Assembly (NCBI GenBank): GCA_945910005.1
Contig: OX246744.1
Location: 41,936,378-42,000,377 of the forward strand
Direction of reading: 5' to 3'
Source of the DNA: Isoperla grammatica
Taxonomy: Eukaryota; Arthropoda; Insecta; Plecoptera; Perlodidae
Length of the DNA stretch: 64,000 nt
Positions 1 through 9,539 of the stretch are shown piece after piece. Below the pieces are notes generated by a model, which made no database searches, was not told the DNA's origin, and worked only from the letters and a program-made list of their open reading frames with translations. Both the position numbers and the translations under genes were made by a program. Position 1 is the first letter of the stretch. The number at the start of each line of letters is the position of its first letter.

Positions 1-190
1 GGCTTTACATCCCATCCGAAAGGACGGTGAAACTTTGACCAGTCATATAGGTTCCTCCACCAACCTGGACTGTTGACGAGAAGAACGAAGCTGTTACACT
101 AGCTTTCGAACCCTCCAATCTACTCCAACCAACGGTAACTAGTGTTCCAGAGGAGAGTGGTCACCCATCCACCTCCTGACCTAGCCGAGG
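1..190 (-). repeat. 5S-rRNA-derived SINE (SINE3-like), 5'-truncated copy
   Basis: On the minus strand, positions about 185-140 read as the box C half of a 5S rRNA gene (GGATGGGTGACC preceded by GGCTAGGTCAG), followed by a body shared with 40732-41110 and 2750-3032. The 5' half of the 5S head is missing here and the window edge cuts the 3' end. SINE3-type elements use an internal pol III promoter; assignment to that class is from the 5S-like head. Confidence 0.7.
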
Positions 191-191
191 C

Positions 192-654
192 TACTTAAAT
201 AAATAAATAAAATTAATTGACATTTAGAGTCTACCCACTCAGTAATGAAACTGATTTTCAGTGGGGGACTTTAGTTTAAAGCGACTAAACCAACCCTGTA
301 GGCTTCGAACACCATCGACGAGTGAGCGATAACGAATCAAAGATCTATATTTCAAATACGAAACATGTGAATCAGTGATTGGACAGTGCGAACACCTGCG
401 GACAGATGTCAGGATCAACAAGGCTGATTCAGAACAACTTTGTAATTTATTGAGTGCTTCGTTGCTAGAACGGCTCCAAAGTCACCGTTTACTTATTCCT
501 TAGTCAAAAAGTAATGGAACTGAATCCCTTTAGAAGTAAAGTGATGTTAATAAGTTATGTTTTTTTCACAAAAACTTCTGCCTGAACCGGGATTTGAACT
601 CGGGTCCTTCTGTATTGGAAGCAGGGATGCTGACCACTGGACCAATGAGCCAAC
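192..654 (-). repeat. tRNA-derived SINE, family B, full-length copy
   Basis: On the minus strand the element starts at about 654 with a tRNA-like head (A-box-like TGGTCCAGTGGTCAGCA, B box GAGTTCAAATCCC), runs through a body shared with 12812-13231, 21731-22152 and 23139-23425, and ends in a TTTATTTA-rich tail near 192. The head would put CCA in the anticodon loop, but stems are imperfect, so this is a SINE and not a tRNA gene. This copy carries an extra stretch of about 40 bases near 540-575. Confidence 0.8.
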
Positions 655-1149
655 AGCATGATTGTAGGCCTATGTAATCTTTATTCACAACAGGGCATAC
701 GCCCCACAAGTGGAATACAATAAAATACTTATAATCATGTCATAATAATACAAACTTATTACAATTTACAGTTTACACTCATCTAATCACTCACACAACA
801 ATCCCATGCATACTCTCGCACCCTCACAGATACACTCACTTCCAGTCTACATAGCATACTATCCACCATACACGCTCAAACACACTTGCTGTTACACAAG
901 TAGGTTGGTGCTACCTGAATAGAGAAAGATTTAAAAAAGCCTTGAAAGTTGTCATGTTTACACTCAACTGTTGTCTTGCATCCTGTTAACACATGAATGT
1001 TTCAACAAGTTTAAACGACTTTTGTTAGGCCTGAAAATTACATGATTGCGTGTATTCTTTTGCGGAACAAGAAAGTTAATATTAGCAAGAAGAGAACTGG
1101 CGTCAACCACACAGTGAATAACTTTAACTTTTCACTTTGTGGCTTCCAG
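655..1149. other. No gene recognised; upstream intron of the phosphatase gene
   Basis: AT-rich sequence with stop codons in all frames and no repeat I can name. It should be the 3' part of an intron, since it ends in a pyrimidine-rich stretch and CAG right before the exon at 1150. Confidence 0.5.
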
Positions 1150-1289
1150 GTTATCCTCGGCGGTGGCCGTAGCGAGTTCCGCTCCAACGCTGTCCTGGAC
1201 GAGGAAGGTACCCGAGGTTACCGCATGGACCACCTCGACCTCATCAAACAGTGGGAGGACAACCAGAAGTCGCAGAACAGGAAGTCAAA
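1150..1289 (+). CDS. ALP: Alkaline phosphatase, internal exon (first of five in window)
   Basis: The exon opens after a TTCCAG acceptor and reads VILGGGRSEF..., the alkaline phosphatase block that follows the arginine-containing active-site region, then GYRMDHLDLI and a basic end (QNRKSK). It ends at AAGTCAAA/GTAAGA, phase 2, completing a Lys codon with the exon at 2278. Alkaline phosphatases are secreted, usually GPI-anchored homodimers that hydrolyse phosphomonoesters using two zinc ions and one magnesium ion. The nucleophilic Ser and N-terminal signal lie upstream of the window, so only roughly the C-terminal half is here. The codon use is GC-rich compared with the AT-rich surroundings. 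Confidence 0.9.
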
Positions 1290-1357
1290 GTAAGATCGGA
1301 GATCACATTGAAACTATTGGTGTGTCCAAAAACAATCATTCAGTCTTTATCTGGGGG

Positions 1358-1751
1358 CGATTCTAAATGGGCGACGATCAGTGGCGTAACTAAGGGACCG
1401 CCGGGGCCCATCGCTCTAGGGGGCCCAAAAAATATTTATAAGTGACGTATATATATATTATCATCAATTTTTGAATTAAAACAAATATATTAGAAAATAT
1501 ATTGACCGGATCGCAATTTTAAAATCTCGCAAGAAGGCTCTGCATTGAAGGTAAGTAAAATATGACAACAATTAGTTGTCGATGGAAAAGGGGGAGGGGG
1601 GCCCTGGAGTTGAAGTCCCGCCAATGGCGACGATAAGTTTAACACAGCTTTCCGTCCTTACAAAACGCGAATGCAAGGCGCTGATTGGCTCATGGCCTTC
1701 TTGTAACGATATAAAGCTGCGTTAAAGTTAACGTCGCCCATTCATAATCGC
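1358..1751. mobile_element. Short TIR element (MITE), split by an inner hAT-type MITE
   Basis: Left end GCGATTCTAAATGGGCGACG and right end (reverse complement) GCGATTATGAATGGGCGACG match over about 40 bases, continuing into AACTTTAACGCAGCTTT-like sequence. Removing 1379-1634 leaves an element of about 140 bp. It sits in the phosphatase intron just after the exon ending at 1289. Confidence 0.75.
1379..1626. mobile_element. hAT-type MITE nested in the 1358-1751 element
   Basis: Starts with CAGTGGCGTAACTAAGG, the same terminus as the 6528-7224 element, and ends with a decayed mirror (CCGCCAATG). The 8-bp direct repeat GCGACGAT lies on both sides (1371-1378 and 1627-1634), the size expected for a hAT target-site duplication. 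No coding capacity. Confidence 0.8.
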
Positions 1752-1799
1752 ACTGCAGCACCGAGGTCCCACTAGTGCAAATTTAATATTCTATTTTAT

Positions 1800-2000
1800 T
1801 GATTTTAATTTATTATCCCCTGTCGCTGTGTTATACCAAGAACGATGTCGGTGGGAACAGAATCTCCTGATAGGGTCAACCCAGCTGGACACGTCGAGGG
1901 GGAGAAAGCAGATGAAATACAATCCACGTCCCCCCCCAATTCTTTTCCTCCTCTTTATCTCCACCTATTTCTCCTATCCTGTCATTCCCTTTCTTCCTTC
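1800..2000. repeat. Diverged dispersed repeat (shared with 28203-28505)
   Basis: The stretch around 1870-1905 shares a GGACA.GTCGAGG.GGAGAA core with 28315-28340, followed in both by a pyrimidine-rich tail. The family is not recognised. The rest of the intron up to 2277 shows nothing else. Confidence 0.4.
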
Positions 2001-2277
2001 AAACACCTCCTGACCTCGTAAGATTCATTGAGATTATTGCGACTAGAATTAACCAAAAAAGGAACTGTTATTGAACAATTTGATAAAAACATTCTTGGTT
2101 TTTGATAGCAATAGTTTTGTTCTGTGGGTTGTGCTATAATATTGTCATCATTTTCATGATAAGGTGACAATATTATAACCAATAACCTTATTCCATTTTA
2201 CTGAAGAGTAAATATTGACAAGAAAAGATAAAATTACGTCGTTAAACACCCAATAAACAAGTTATACTCTCTTTTAG

Positions 2278-2474
2278 GTATGTGTGGAACAGGCAGGACC
2301 TGTTGAGTGTGAAGCCCGGGGACACTGACTACCTGTTGGGACTCTTTGAGGGAGACCACACCCCCTATCATATGGACATTGACGAGGACCTAGACCCGAC
2401 CCTCGCGGAGATGACGGCCAAGGCCATTGAGCTGCTTCAGAACGAAGACAAGGGATACTTCCTCTTCGTCGAAG
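2278..2474 (+). CDS. ALP: Alkaline phosphatase, exon 2 of five in window
   Basis: The acceptor CTTTTAG precedes 2278. With two bases carried from the previous exon the frame reads K-YVWNRQDLL, then GLFEGDHTPYHMDID and TAKAIELLQNEDKGYFLFVEG. The Glu of FVEGG is the family's magnesium ligand and GLFEGDHTPYHMD is a well-conserved phosphatase block. It ends at GTCGAAG/GTACTG in phase 1. An alternative in-frame read-through into the intron stops at 2521 and is not expected to be used. The minus-strand open frame over the same bases is a shadow. Confidence 0.92.
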
Positions 2475-2749
2475 GTACTGTGACAATACTTCCCTTAATA
2501 ATGTCAATGGAAAATAAATAGAGTCCTACTGGATGGATGAATGAGACGTTGATTTTTGTTAGTGTATAAGTTGAAAGTTTTAAGCTTATCATATTTATTT
2601 TTAATCAATTTATATCAATTTGTACTTAATTAATTAACGTATTTGTATTTCTTCTTAGTAATAGTTAGGTTGGATGTAAGAGATTCCAACTGGCCTTAAT
2701 CACGCCTGAAAATAAAAACATATCTATCTAACTATCTATATTTACTTCA

Positions 2750-3032
2750 CTTTACTGTAATTAAGGCCAGTGTAGGGCACAATGCCCTCTTTAGCCTGAT
2801 GAGTGATGAATGATAATGAGGAAGGGAGGAGGGGAAGCCTGGTACCGGCACGTAGCCTACTCCTGTCGGAAAGTACCAAGGGGTCCATCGGCTTCACGTC
2901 CCATCCGAAAGGACGGTGTAACTTTGACCAGTCATATAGGTTCCTCCACTAACCTGGACTGTTGACGAGAAGAACGAAGCTGTTACACAAGCTTTCGAGC
3001 CCACCAATCTGCTCTAGCCAACGGTTACTAGG
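2750..3032 (-). repeat. 5S-derived SINE body, head missing
   Basis: Closely matches 40732-41010, including the CCCATCCGAAAGGACGG segment, but stops before the 5S-like head. Minus orientation is set by comparison with the complete copy at 40732-41110. Confidence 0.7.
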
Positions 3033-3132
3033 TAATCATTGCAACACGAGTGAAGAAGTTTGCGATGTAGAATTGTGTTGTGTTTTGCCCTGATGGAGAT
3101 TTCCGATGAATCATTCCAATCATCTCTATTTA

Positions 3133-3381
3133 TAGGTTGGTACAGCAAGAAATAAGATTGTATCAGGTCCAACTTAACAAGCGCGAATCACTAACGTTTT
3201 TCCAGATTATTTAGTACAATTTGAATGCGGTACGTTTTTTGGCGGTAACGTGGAAGCAGGTTTCCGTCAAAAACCTTAACGTAACCAAATTGTACTAGAT
3301 AATAATAATTTGCGCTTTTTTAGTTGGAAACTAATTGTGGGCGGTCCTGATGCTATCTTACTTCTTGGTGTGAGAGACCTT
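3133..3381. mobile_element. Hairpin MITE, family D (diverged copy)
   Basis: Two inverted arms of about 110-120 bp around a central GTAACG/CAGGTTTCCGTC segment. The right arm ends in the family terminus CTTACTTCTTGGTGTGAGAG. Other copies: 36045-36352, 42577-42865, 45123-45425, 45744-46028 and 53826-54139. This copy is the most diverged and its left end has lost the GGTCTCTCAC terminus. Confidence 0.8.
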
Positions 3382-3683
3382 TACCTTGTGTGGTGTGGAT
3401 ATCGACATACTCGGTGTGGTAAACATAATTTCTGTCTGATAAAACATCTCATTTCTTAGAGAATTTAATGCTCATTCGTTAAAGTATTTTTTCTCTCGGT
3501 TTTTCTTTACTCCTAAACATATCCGCTTTTCTTTTTTAGTAAATTTTTTGATTGCCAAATGCGAGTTGAGACAACACAATACAACAGTTCCATGAGTTTA
3601 TTTGAAAAACGGAAATATTTCTTTTGAAACAATTAAAAAATACACAACAGAGCAATCAGTTTACATCAGTTTAAATCAGTTTA

Positions 3684-3745
3684 ATTACTGAGTGGGTAGA
3701 CTCTAAATGTGAATTTATTTGTTTTATTTATTTATTTATATTATC
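3684..3745 (+). repeat. SINE family B, 3' tail fragment
   Basis: Matches the last 60 bases of the copy at 21731-22152 (TTACTGAGTGGGTAGACTC then a TTTATTTA tail). Confidence 0.7.
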
Positions 3746-4295
3746 TAGGGAAACACATATTTTGGTTTGCTTTGACAATTTGAAGGTTCTTTAAAGCAAT
3801 TTGTAAAAAAGAAATCGGGGTTCCCGCATGGTAGGTCTACATATCAGCATTCTACACAATTTATATAACAGTCGAATCAAACAAAAGGTTATTCATGTAG
3901 GCTAATTAATAATATTGTTTTTAATATTCACAAAAACATAACGTTTATAAATACTATATAAAATTCCTGTTTTGCATGATAGAAATGGACAAATAAAGTT
4001 TATTAAAAATAAGATATGAATAATGAATATTCTAATTAATTCAAATATACATTACATTTCATTTGTCTATTACAGCAAGTCATTCAATTCAATTTCTTGC
4101 AGTTTACCTGTTCCATATAAAACAGGATGGCCAATGTGGGTTAATGGGGGACCAACTTAGACATATTAACATAAAAAAAGAAGTCTGCTTCCTTCTGTTA
4201 TCACATGCCTACATTTTGCTTGTCAGGAAAGAAGTTATACGTTGACATTGGTTGCTAATGGATATTTAAAATAGTTTCTATTATTTAATCAACAG

Positions 4296-4496
4296 GCGGT
4301 CGCATCGACCACGCCCACCACGCAACTCTTGCCCAGAAGGCCTTGGACGAGACGATCCAGCTGTCTCTGGCCGTAGAAACAGCCGTCAACATGACCGACC
4401 GGAAGAAGACACTGATCGTCGTTACCTCTGACCACGCCCACACTATGAGCATAGCGGGTTATCCTGACAGAGGCAGCGATATCCTGGGCGTGTACG
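4296..4496 (+). CDS. ALP: Alkaline phosphatase, exon 3 of five (zinc-ligand exon)
   Basis: The acceptor AATCAACAG precedes 4296; one carried base restores GGRIDHAHH, the zinc-1 ligand motif (Asp and His). Further on, [17 protein letters not shown] carries the zinc-2 Asp-His pair. The exon ends at GTGTACG/GTGAGT (donor at 4497), phase 1, joining to GA-AAG at 5945 to give VYGKSSDKK. The last ~65 bases of the exon plus the donor and ~25 intron bases are repeated in tandem downstream (4497-5015), so five extra consensus donors follow the one used here. A splice to any later donor would shift the frame, because the unit is 92 bp. Confidence 0.92.
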
Positions 4497-5015
4497 GTGA
4501 GTATTGTGCCACGCCCCCTCTGACCACGCCCACACGATGAGCATAGCGGGGTATCCAGACAGGGGCAGCGACATCCTAGACGTGTACGGTGAGTATTGTG
4601 CCACGCCCCCTCTGACCACGCCCACACGATGAGCATAGCGGGGTATCCTGACAGGGGCAGCGATATCCTGGGCGTGTACGGTGAGTATTGTGCCACGCCC
4701 CTTCTCTGACCACGCCCACACGATGAGCATAGCGGGGTATCCTGACAGGGGCAGCGAAATCCTGGGCGTGTACGGTGAGTATTGTGCCACGCCCCCTTTG
4801 ACCACGCTCACACGATGAGCATAGCGGGGTATCCGGACAGGGGAAGCGATATCCTGGGCGTGTACGGTGAGTAATGTGCCACGCCCCCTCAGATTACGCC
4901 TACACTATGAGCATAGCGGGGTATCCTGACAGGGGCAGCGATATCCTAGGCGTGTACGGTGAGTATTGTGCCACGCCCCCTCTGACCACGCCCACACGAT
5001 AAGCATAGCGGGGTA
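4432..5015 (+). repeat. 92-bp tandem array of an exon edge with its 5' splice site
   Basis: Six near-identical units, each holding the codons for [11 protein letters not shown]...DILGVYG, then GTGAGT and an intron start rich in CCACGCCCC. GT of the donors falls at 4497, 4589, 4681, 4775, 4867 and 4959 (spacings 92, 92, 94, 92, 92). A seventh, broken unit without a donor ends near 5015. All lie inside one intron after the authentic exon end. Confidence 0.95.
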
Positions 5016-5944
5016 TGCCACGCCTACAAGTATGTTAGCCCACCCTAGGGGGTCGTGTCTTGTGGCACGCCCACAGTCTGTTGACTCCGCCCCTTAAGCA
5101 GACAAAGAGACAGTTAGGACGTACTATAGATGGACCAGCACCACTTAATATCCCTTGGCCAAAACGGACGAGTCCAAGTTGCTTTGAATGTAGATGTGTG
5201 CATACTATTTACGCTAGAGCAATAAATATGCTAGCCGCAACGTAAGTATTCGCATACCGACCTCAGATCCTTTTCTACTGTCCCATTTATGCGCGGTCAT
5301 TCCATGAAAATCAAAACATTTTCGAAGTTCTTCGACACATTCTGAGAAGTAGAATGTCTAGGGCTCAACCATCCAGGGCCTAGGGCCCTTTTTATAGACT
5401 AGGATGGATCACGGCATTCGCCTTTTCTTTGATCTTAGGGGAAGACGATCTGGGGGACGTTTGGGAACCCTCAAGAGACGAGCAGATGGCCGCTTAGGTC
5501 GCTTCGGTTGCTTAGGTACCCTTCTTGGATGAACGGGGGTCGCTTGGGTATTCTCTTGTACTTGTTCATGATCACACAGAGCCGCAAAGACGTCGTCGGG
5601 TAAACAATAAACGTGTAATAGAGTATATTAGTGTGACGTCACGATTCCCCTTTCAACTAATTTCAAACCGTATTTGTGACTCCAAACAATCATGACAGTT
5701 GACAGTTGACAGATAGTTCTGTTTTTGCAAACATTGTAGCGAGGGTTATCCGTTCAGATATTTCGTTTTCCTAAACACGAAACAGTGAAAAAGAAGAATT
5801 GTTAGTCAAGTATTGTAATGATACAATTGTATCATACTACTGTGTACTACTTTAAATAATAACTTCGTTTCAGAAAGTTGTTTGGAGTCAGATAGCTCGT
5901 CCACCATTCTGACGTCAGCACTAATAAAGTCTATTGTTCTGCAG
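5016..5944. other. Phosphatase intron, remainder
   Basis: Unique-looking sequence with no repeat I can name. It ends with GTTCTGCAG, the acceptor of the exon at 5945. Confidence 0.5.
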
Positions 5945-6052
5945 GAAAGTCTTCGGATAAGAAGCCGTACTCGACTCTCGCCTACTCTAACGGGCCCGGC
6001 TACAAGATGGGCAGAGACGGGGCCAGATATGACATGACAGATGATGATACAG
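5945..6052 (+). CDS. ALP: Alkaline phosphatase, exon 4 of five in window
   Basis: After the acceptor TTCTGCAG the frame continues GKSSDKKPYSTLAYSNGPGY, the conserved phosphatase block between the zinc-2 ligands and the last zinc ligand, then GARYDMTDDDT. The exon ends ACAG/GTGAGA in phase 1 and joins the next at GCG, giving DDDTADKEYK. The reading frame and the phases on both sides support the call. Confidence 0.92.
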
Positions 6053-7500
6053 GTGAGATATCACGCATCCACTAGATTATATAAACAAAAACTTATAGGA
6101 TTTGTTTATAGCACAAGACTGAATTTCAAAAATAGTCATGTGGCCGTGTTTTGTTTCGGACAAACATTAAATTTGCATCAATCAAAGAAAGATACAACAA
6201 TGGAGTTGCCTAGCAACACATTGTTTGTCCGCCTGTGATGTCACAGCTACCTCAATTGAGTCTTGTGCTAGATTGATGTTGACCCTGTTCTGTTTTAGAA
6301 GTACACTTACCTCTTTGCTTTGATATCCTCCCTCGGTAACTTCTTTGCCTTGATATCGTTAGATTAACTTGCTAACCTTTTTACTTGCTCACCTCTCTGC
6401 TTTGATATCGTTACAGTAACTCAAAAACATCATTGCATTGCTATTGTCAGTGTTACTCGGCGCTAAACTCTTTGCATAATATCGTTGGAAGCCGTATGTA
6501 ATACTAAGTTACTTTTATAAGTCCATCCAGTGGCGTAACTAGGAATTATTTCGGGGAGGGGGTTGATTAGGGAAAAGTGAGATGAGGGGACTGAAAGGGG
6601 TCTGGGGCGAAGCCCCAGCCGCCGGAGGCCATTTCGCCGAAGGCGAAATTTTTTTTTACTTATATAATTATTCCGCGCCTTTTAGACTCAAAGAATACTA
6701 CTCGAACCATTACCCGTTCGTTTGTATTATATTGAAATAACAGTGTTACAGTAGGCATTAATCATAGTTCTAAATAAGAATTGTATAGAAATTCTGTTTT
6801 TAATGTTTTATGGTTGCTCAATATAATCTCAACATAAAGTAAAACATTGTGGTCACGTCACATACATTTAAATTTTAATCCACAGAACGTGATATTGTAA
6901 TATTAGATTAATGCTTTTTTATTTATAGGTACCCTCATTTTTACTGGTTCGAGTGAAAGGTATATTGGTTGTAGATGAACACAAATATAATTGAATTATT
7001 GAAAGAAATCATATTAATAACAGTTATTATTATCTTATCTAAGGGAAGTGTATAAATATTATGAAAATGTTATTTGTTGCGATTGTTATACACTGAAGTG
7101 GTTTAAGGATCTTACAATATAGTATTAAGTAAATGTAGTATTATTGGTAAAATCATTCACGATATAGTTTCGGGGGGGTTTAAACCCCCCAAACCCCCCC
7201 CCCCCCCCCTTAGTTACGCCACTGAGTCCATCGTTGGACAAACTCACTATATAAAGCTTAGTTTCAATGCCTGCGTAACTCCAACGCAACCCACTGCGTT
7301 AACGCAGATTCTTTCTATGTTCTGTAACTTTCAACACATCAGGAGAATCGTCCAATTTTAACGTACATGATGCGTTGAGGTTACAGAAAACTAGGTCAAC
7401 GCAGTGGGAACTAAACGTAAATTATTTTTAATTAGTTTTGTTTTTAAGTTAAAATTAACTTTTTTTGTTTGTAATGTAAAGATAACCTGTCTGCCCGCAG
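6053..7500. other. Phosphatase intron with a hAT-type insertion
   Basis: The donor GTGAGA at 6053 and the acceptor CTGCCCGCAG ending at 7500 frame this intron. Its middle is the 6528-7224 element; 6053-6519 and 7233-7500 show nothing else. Confidence 0.7.
6528..7224. mobile_element. Non-autonomous hAT-type transposon with intact 8-bp duplication
   Basis: Termini are CAGTGGCGTAACTAGG and the mirror CTTAGTTACGCCACTG, a terminus common in animal hAT-like elements. The perfect 8-bp direct repeat AGTCCATC flanks it at 6520-6527 and 7225-7232. The 697-bp interior has no coding frame; it has a GC-rich hairpin near 6600-6650 (GGGGCGAAGCCCC) and a C-rich run near 7185-7210. Confidence 0.88.
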
Positions 7501-7739
7501 CGGACAAGGAGTACAAGTTCCCCAGCCTCGCCCCCCTGAGCAGCGAGACCCATGGGGGTGATGACGTGGCGGTGTTTGCCCTGGGGCCCTGGGCCCACCT
7601 GCTCACGGGGATGTATGAGCAGAACGTGATACCCCACGTGATGGCCTACGCTGCCTGTATCGGCCACGGAGACCGGTTCTGTGACGCCCCGCCCACCGGA
7701 CCATCTCATAACGCCCCGCCCACCAGACCAGCTGTGTAA
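7501..7739 (+). CDS. ALP: Alkaline phosphatase, last recognised exon
   Basis: The frame [35 protein letters not shown] contains ETHGG, whose His is the last zinc ligand of the family, followed by the conserved GVxEQ/[18 protein letters not shown] block ([18 protein letters not shown]). Family members usually carry a short C-terminal stretch ending in a GPI-anchor signal. Here, right after DRFCD the sequence turns into a 28-bp minisatellite, and the frame ends at TAA (7737-7739) with residues AP-rich and no hydrophobic tail. Either the C-terminus has been rewritten by the repeat, or an unrecognised donor near 7675 joins an exon I could not find. Confidence 0.85.
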
Positions 7740-8336
7740 CGCCCCGCCCATCGGACCAGCTCTGTGACGCCCCGCCCACCGGACCAGCTCTGTGACGCCC
7801 CGCCCACCGGACCAGCTCTGTGACGCCACGCCCACCGGACCAGCTCTGTGACGCCCCGCCCACCGGACCAGCTCTGTGACGCCCCGCCCACCGGACCAGC
7901 TCTGTGACGCCACGCCCACCGGACTAGTTCTGTAACGCCCCGCCCACCGGACCAGCTCTGTAACGCCCCGCCCACTGGACTAGTTCTGTGACGCCACGCC
8001 CACCGGACCAGCTCTGTGACGCCCCGCCCACCGGACCAGCTCTGTGACGCCCCGCCCACCGGACCAGCTCTGTGACGCCCCGCCCACTGGACCAGCTCTG
8101 TGACGCCACGCCCACCGGACTAGTTCTGTAACGCCCCGCCTACCGGACCAGCTCTGTGACGCCACGGCCACCGGACCAGCTCTGTAACGCCCCGCCCACT
8201 GGACTAGTTCTGTGACGCCACGCCCACTGGACCAGTTCTGTGACGCCCCGCCCACCGGACCAGTTCTGTGACGCCACGCCCACCGGACCAGTTCTGTAAC
8301 GCCACGCCCACCGGACCAGTTCTGTGACGCCCAACC
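7672..8336 (+). repeat. 28-bp minisatellite starting in the last phosphatase exon
   Basis: About 23 units of GCTCTGTGACGCCCCGCCCA followed by CCGGACCA. Variants alternate GACGCC/AACGCC and CCCCGCC/CCACGCC. The first unit overlaps the codons for [10 protein letters not shown]. Units are GC-box-like (CCCCGCCC). Long open frames on the minus strand are products of the repeat, not genes. Confidence 0.95.
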
Positions 8337-8354
8337 CACCGCCGCCGCCTGGAA

Positions 8355-8820
8355 GACAGGCGCTCGATGAAGCCTCGAACACAGACGCCCAACGAAGCCT
8401 CGGATACCAACGATATGTAACACCTATAGTAGGCTAGATCACCAGTCCCCCAACCTTCCACTCAGTAGCGAGCGTAGCAAATTGAAGCCATGTTGAATTG
8501 GGCAGTGGACAGGCTACGTTGGACCTTTCAGTACTGCTAGCGCTGCGAGTGGCAGAAAGTCGCGTTTGAGACACCCATTCCCGCCTGTAGTAGTTGCCCA
8601 ATTCAAGATGGCTGCTAATTGACACGCCTGTGGCTGCTAGGCTGCGCATCTAGCCTACTATATGTGTTACATATCATTGTCGGATAAGACACTCGATGAA
8701 GCATCGAACACAGACGCCCAACGAAGCCTCGAACACAGACGCCGAACGAAGTCTCGAACACAGACGCTGAACGAAGCCTCGAACACAGACGCCGAACGAA
8801 GTCTCGAACACAGACCACTA
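8355..8820 (+). repeat. About 22-bp minisatellite, split by a MITE
   Basis: Units of CGAAGCCTCGAACACAGACG occur at 8365-8402 and again at 8693-8815; the two parts are separated by the inverted-repeat element at 8407-8679. The array was presumably continuous before that insertion. Confidence 0.8.
8407..8679. mobile_element. MITE inserted in the 22-bp array
   Basis: Ends are imperfect mirrors over about 32 bases (ATATGTAACACCTATAGTAG on the left; TACTATATGTGTTACATAT on the right). The repeat TCGGATA lies directly outside both ends (8400-8406 and 8680-8686), a 7-8 bp target-site duplication. Confidence 0.75.
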
Positions 8821-8829
8821 GACACGCCT

Positions 8830-9119
8830 TGTGATAGATACCAAAGTATTCTTACATCTAAGCTTTACCGCACACGTTATGTTGTAAGTATTGTAATTGT
8901 AATACATAAAAAAAACTGTATTGATATGTAATAAGAAAACATGTTTTTGGGTTAACCAATTCAACTTTTTTTTTCCAAAATTATAATCAACGTTTCAATT
9001 CGTTTCGAAATTTTACAACCAAAAAATTTAAAAAATCATGTGTAATATAATATGTTTGAAATTCTCACTGCTATAATAATATGTTAAAAATTTATGAGTG
9101 ATTGGGGTATTATCAAGTA
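8830..9119. other. No gene recognised
   Basis: AT-rich sequence without coding frame or repeat I can identify. Confidence 0.4.
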
Positions 9120-9330
9120 AATAACAGATTTAGGGTTTAAACTTACCCCGTACATCCTGACGTTTCGATGCGATATATCACGCATCATCCTCAGGAGTTC
9201 TACCGAGGCTGCTAACCTCCTCTCGTCTGGTCGAACCTCCACTGAGGAGAGAAGATTGGAGATTCGACCAGCCGAGATAGAAGAGAGGAGGGAAGCATAA
9301 CCTCTGAGGATGATGCGTAATCAGTAGTGT
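9120..9330. repeat. Inverted repeat with hammerhead-like end (PLE-terminus-like)
   Basis: Minus strand 9194-9159 carries CTGAGGA, a perfect 6-bp stem GATGCG/CGCATC, then GAAACGTC, the hammerhead-like layout seen in the PLEs of this window. A mirrored CTGAGGATGATGCGTAAT lies at 9303-9320. Between them is a second inverted pair (GGTCGAA at 9228, TTCGACC at 9263). Stem I is weak, so catalytic ability is doubtful. Confidence 0.5.
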
Positions 9331-9349
9331 ATTCGAGCTTAGGCGGGCT

Positions 9350-9535
9350 TAGGCGCCGCCTAGGGTCTTTTTATTTGGAGGCTAGGCTAGCCTAGGCGCT
9401 TTTATTTGGAAGCTAGGCTAGCCTAAGTGCTTTTATTTGGAGAATAGGCTAGCCAAGGCACTTTTATTTGGAGGATAGGCTAGCCTAGGCACTTTTATTT
9501 GGAGGCTAGGCTAGCCTAGGCGCTTTTCCACAGAA
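9350..9535 (+). repeat. 31-bp tandem repeat, about 5 copies
   Basis: Units of CTTTTATTTGGAGGCTAGGC then TAGCCTAGGCG; each contains the palindrome AGGCTAGCCT. Confidence 0.9.
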
Positions 9536-9539
9536 CTGT

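Larger units (their letters stand above)
2475..4295. other. Phosphatase intron with inserted repeats
   Basis: Phases and splice sites fit on both sides (GTACTG at 2475, AACAG before 4296). It holds a 5S-derived SINE body (2750-3032), a hairpin MITE (3133-3381) and a SINE-B tail (3684-3745). The remainder, 3400-3680 and 3750-4290, is AT-rich with nothing recognised. Confidence 0.7.

Noticed and set aside
580..654. Functional tRNA gene (also at 13155, 21731, 23350, 37411, 40390 and 43880)
   Set aside because: Promoter boxes are clear but the stems do not close, and each is joined to a repeated body, so these are SINE heads.
2274..2507. Minus-strand frame opposite phosphatase exon 2
   Set aside because: A shadow of a GC-rich true exon whose phases and catalytic motifs are on the plus strand.
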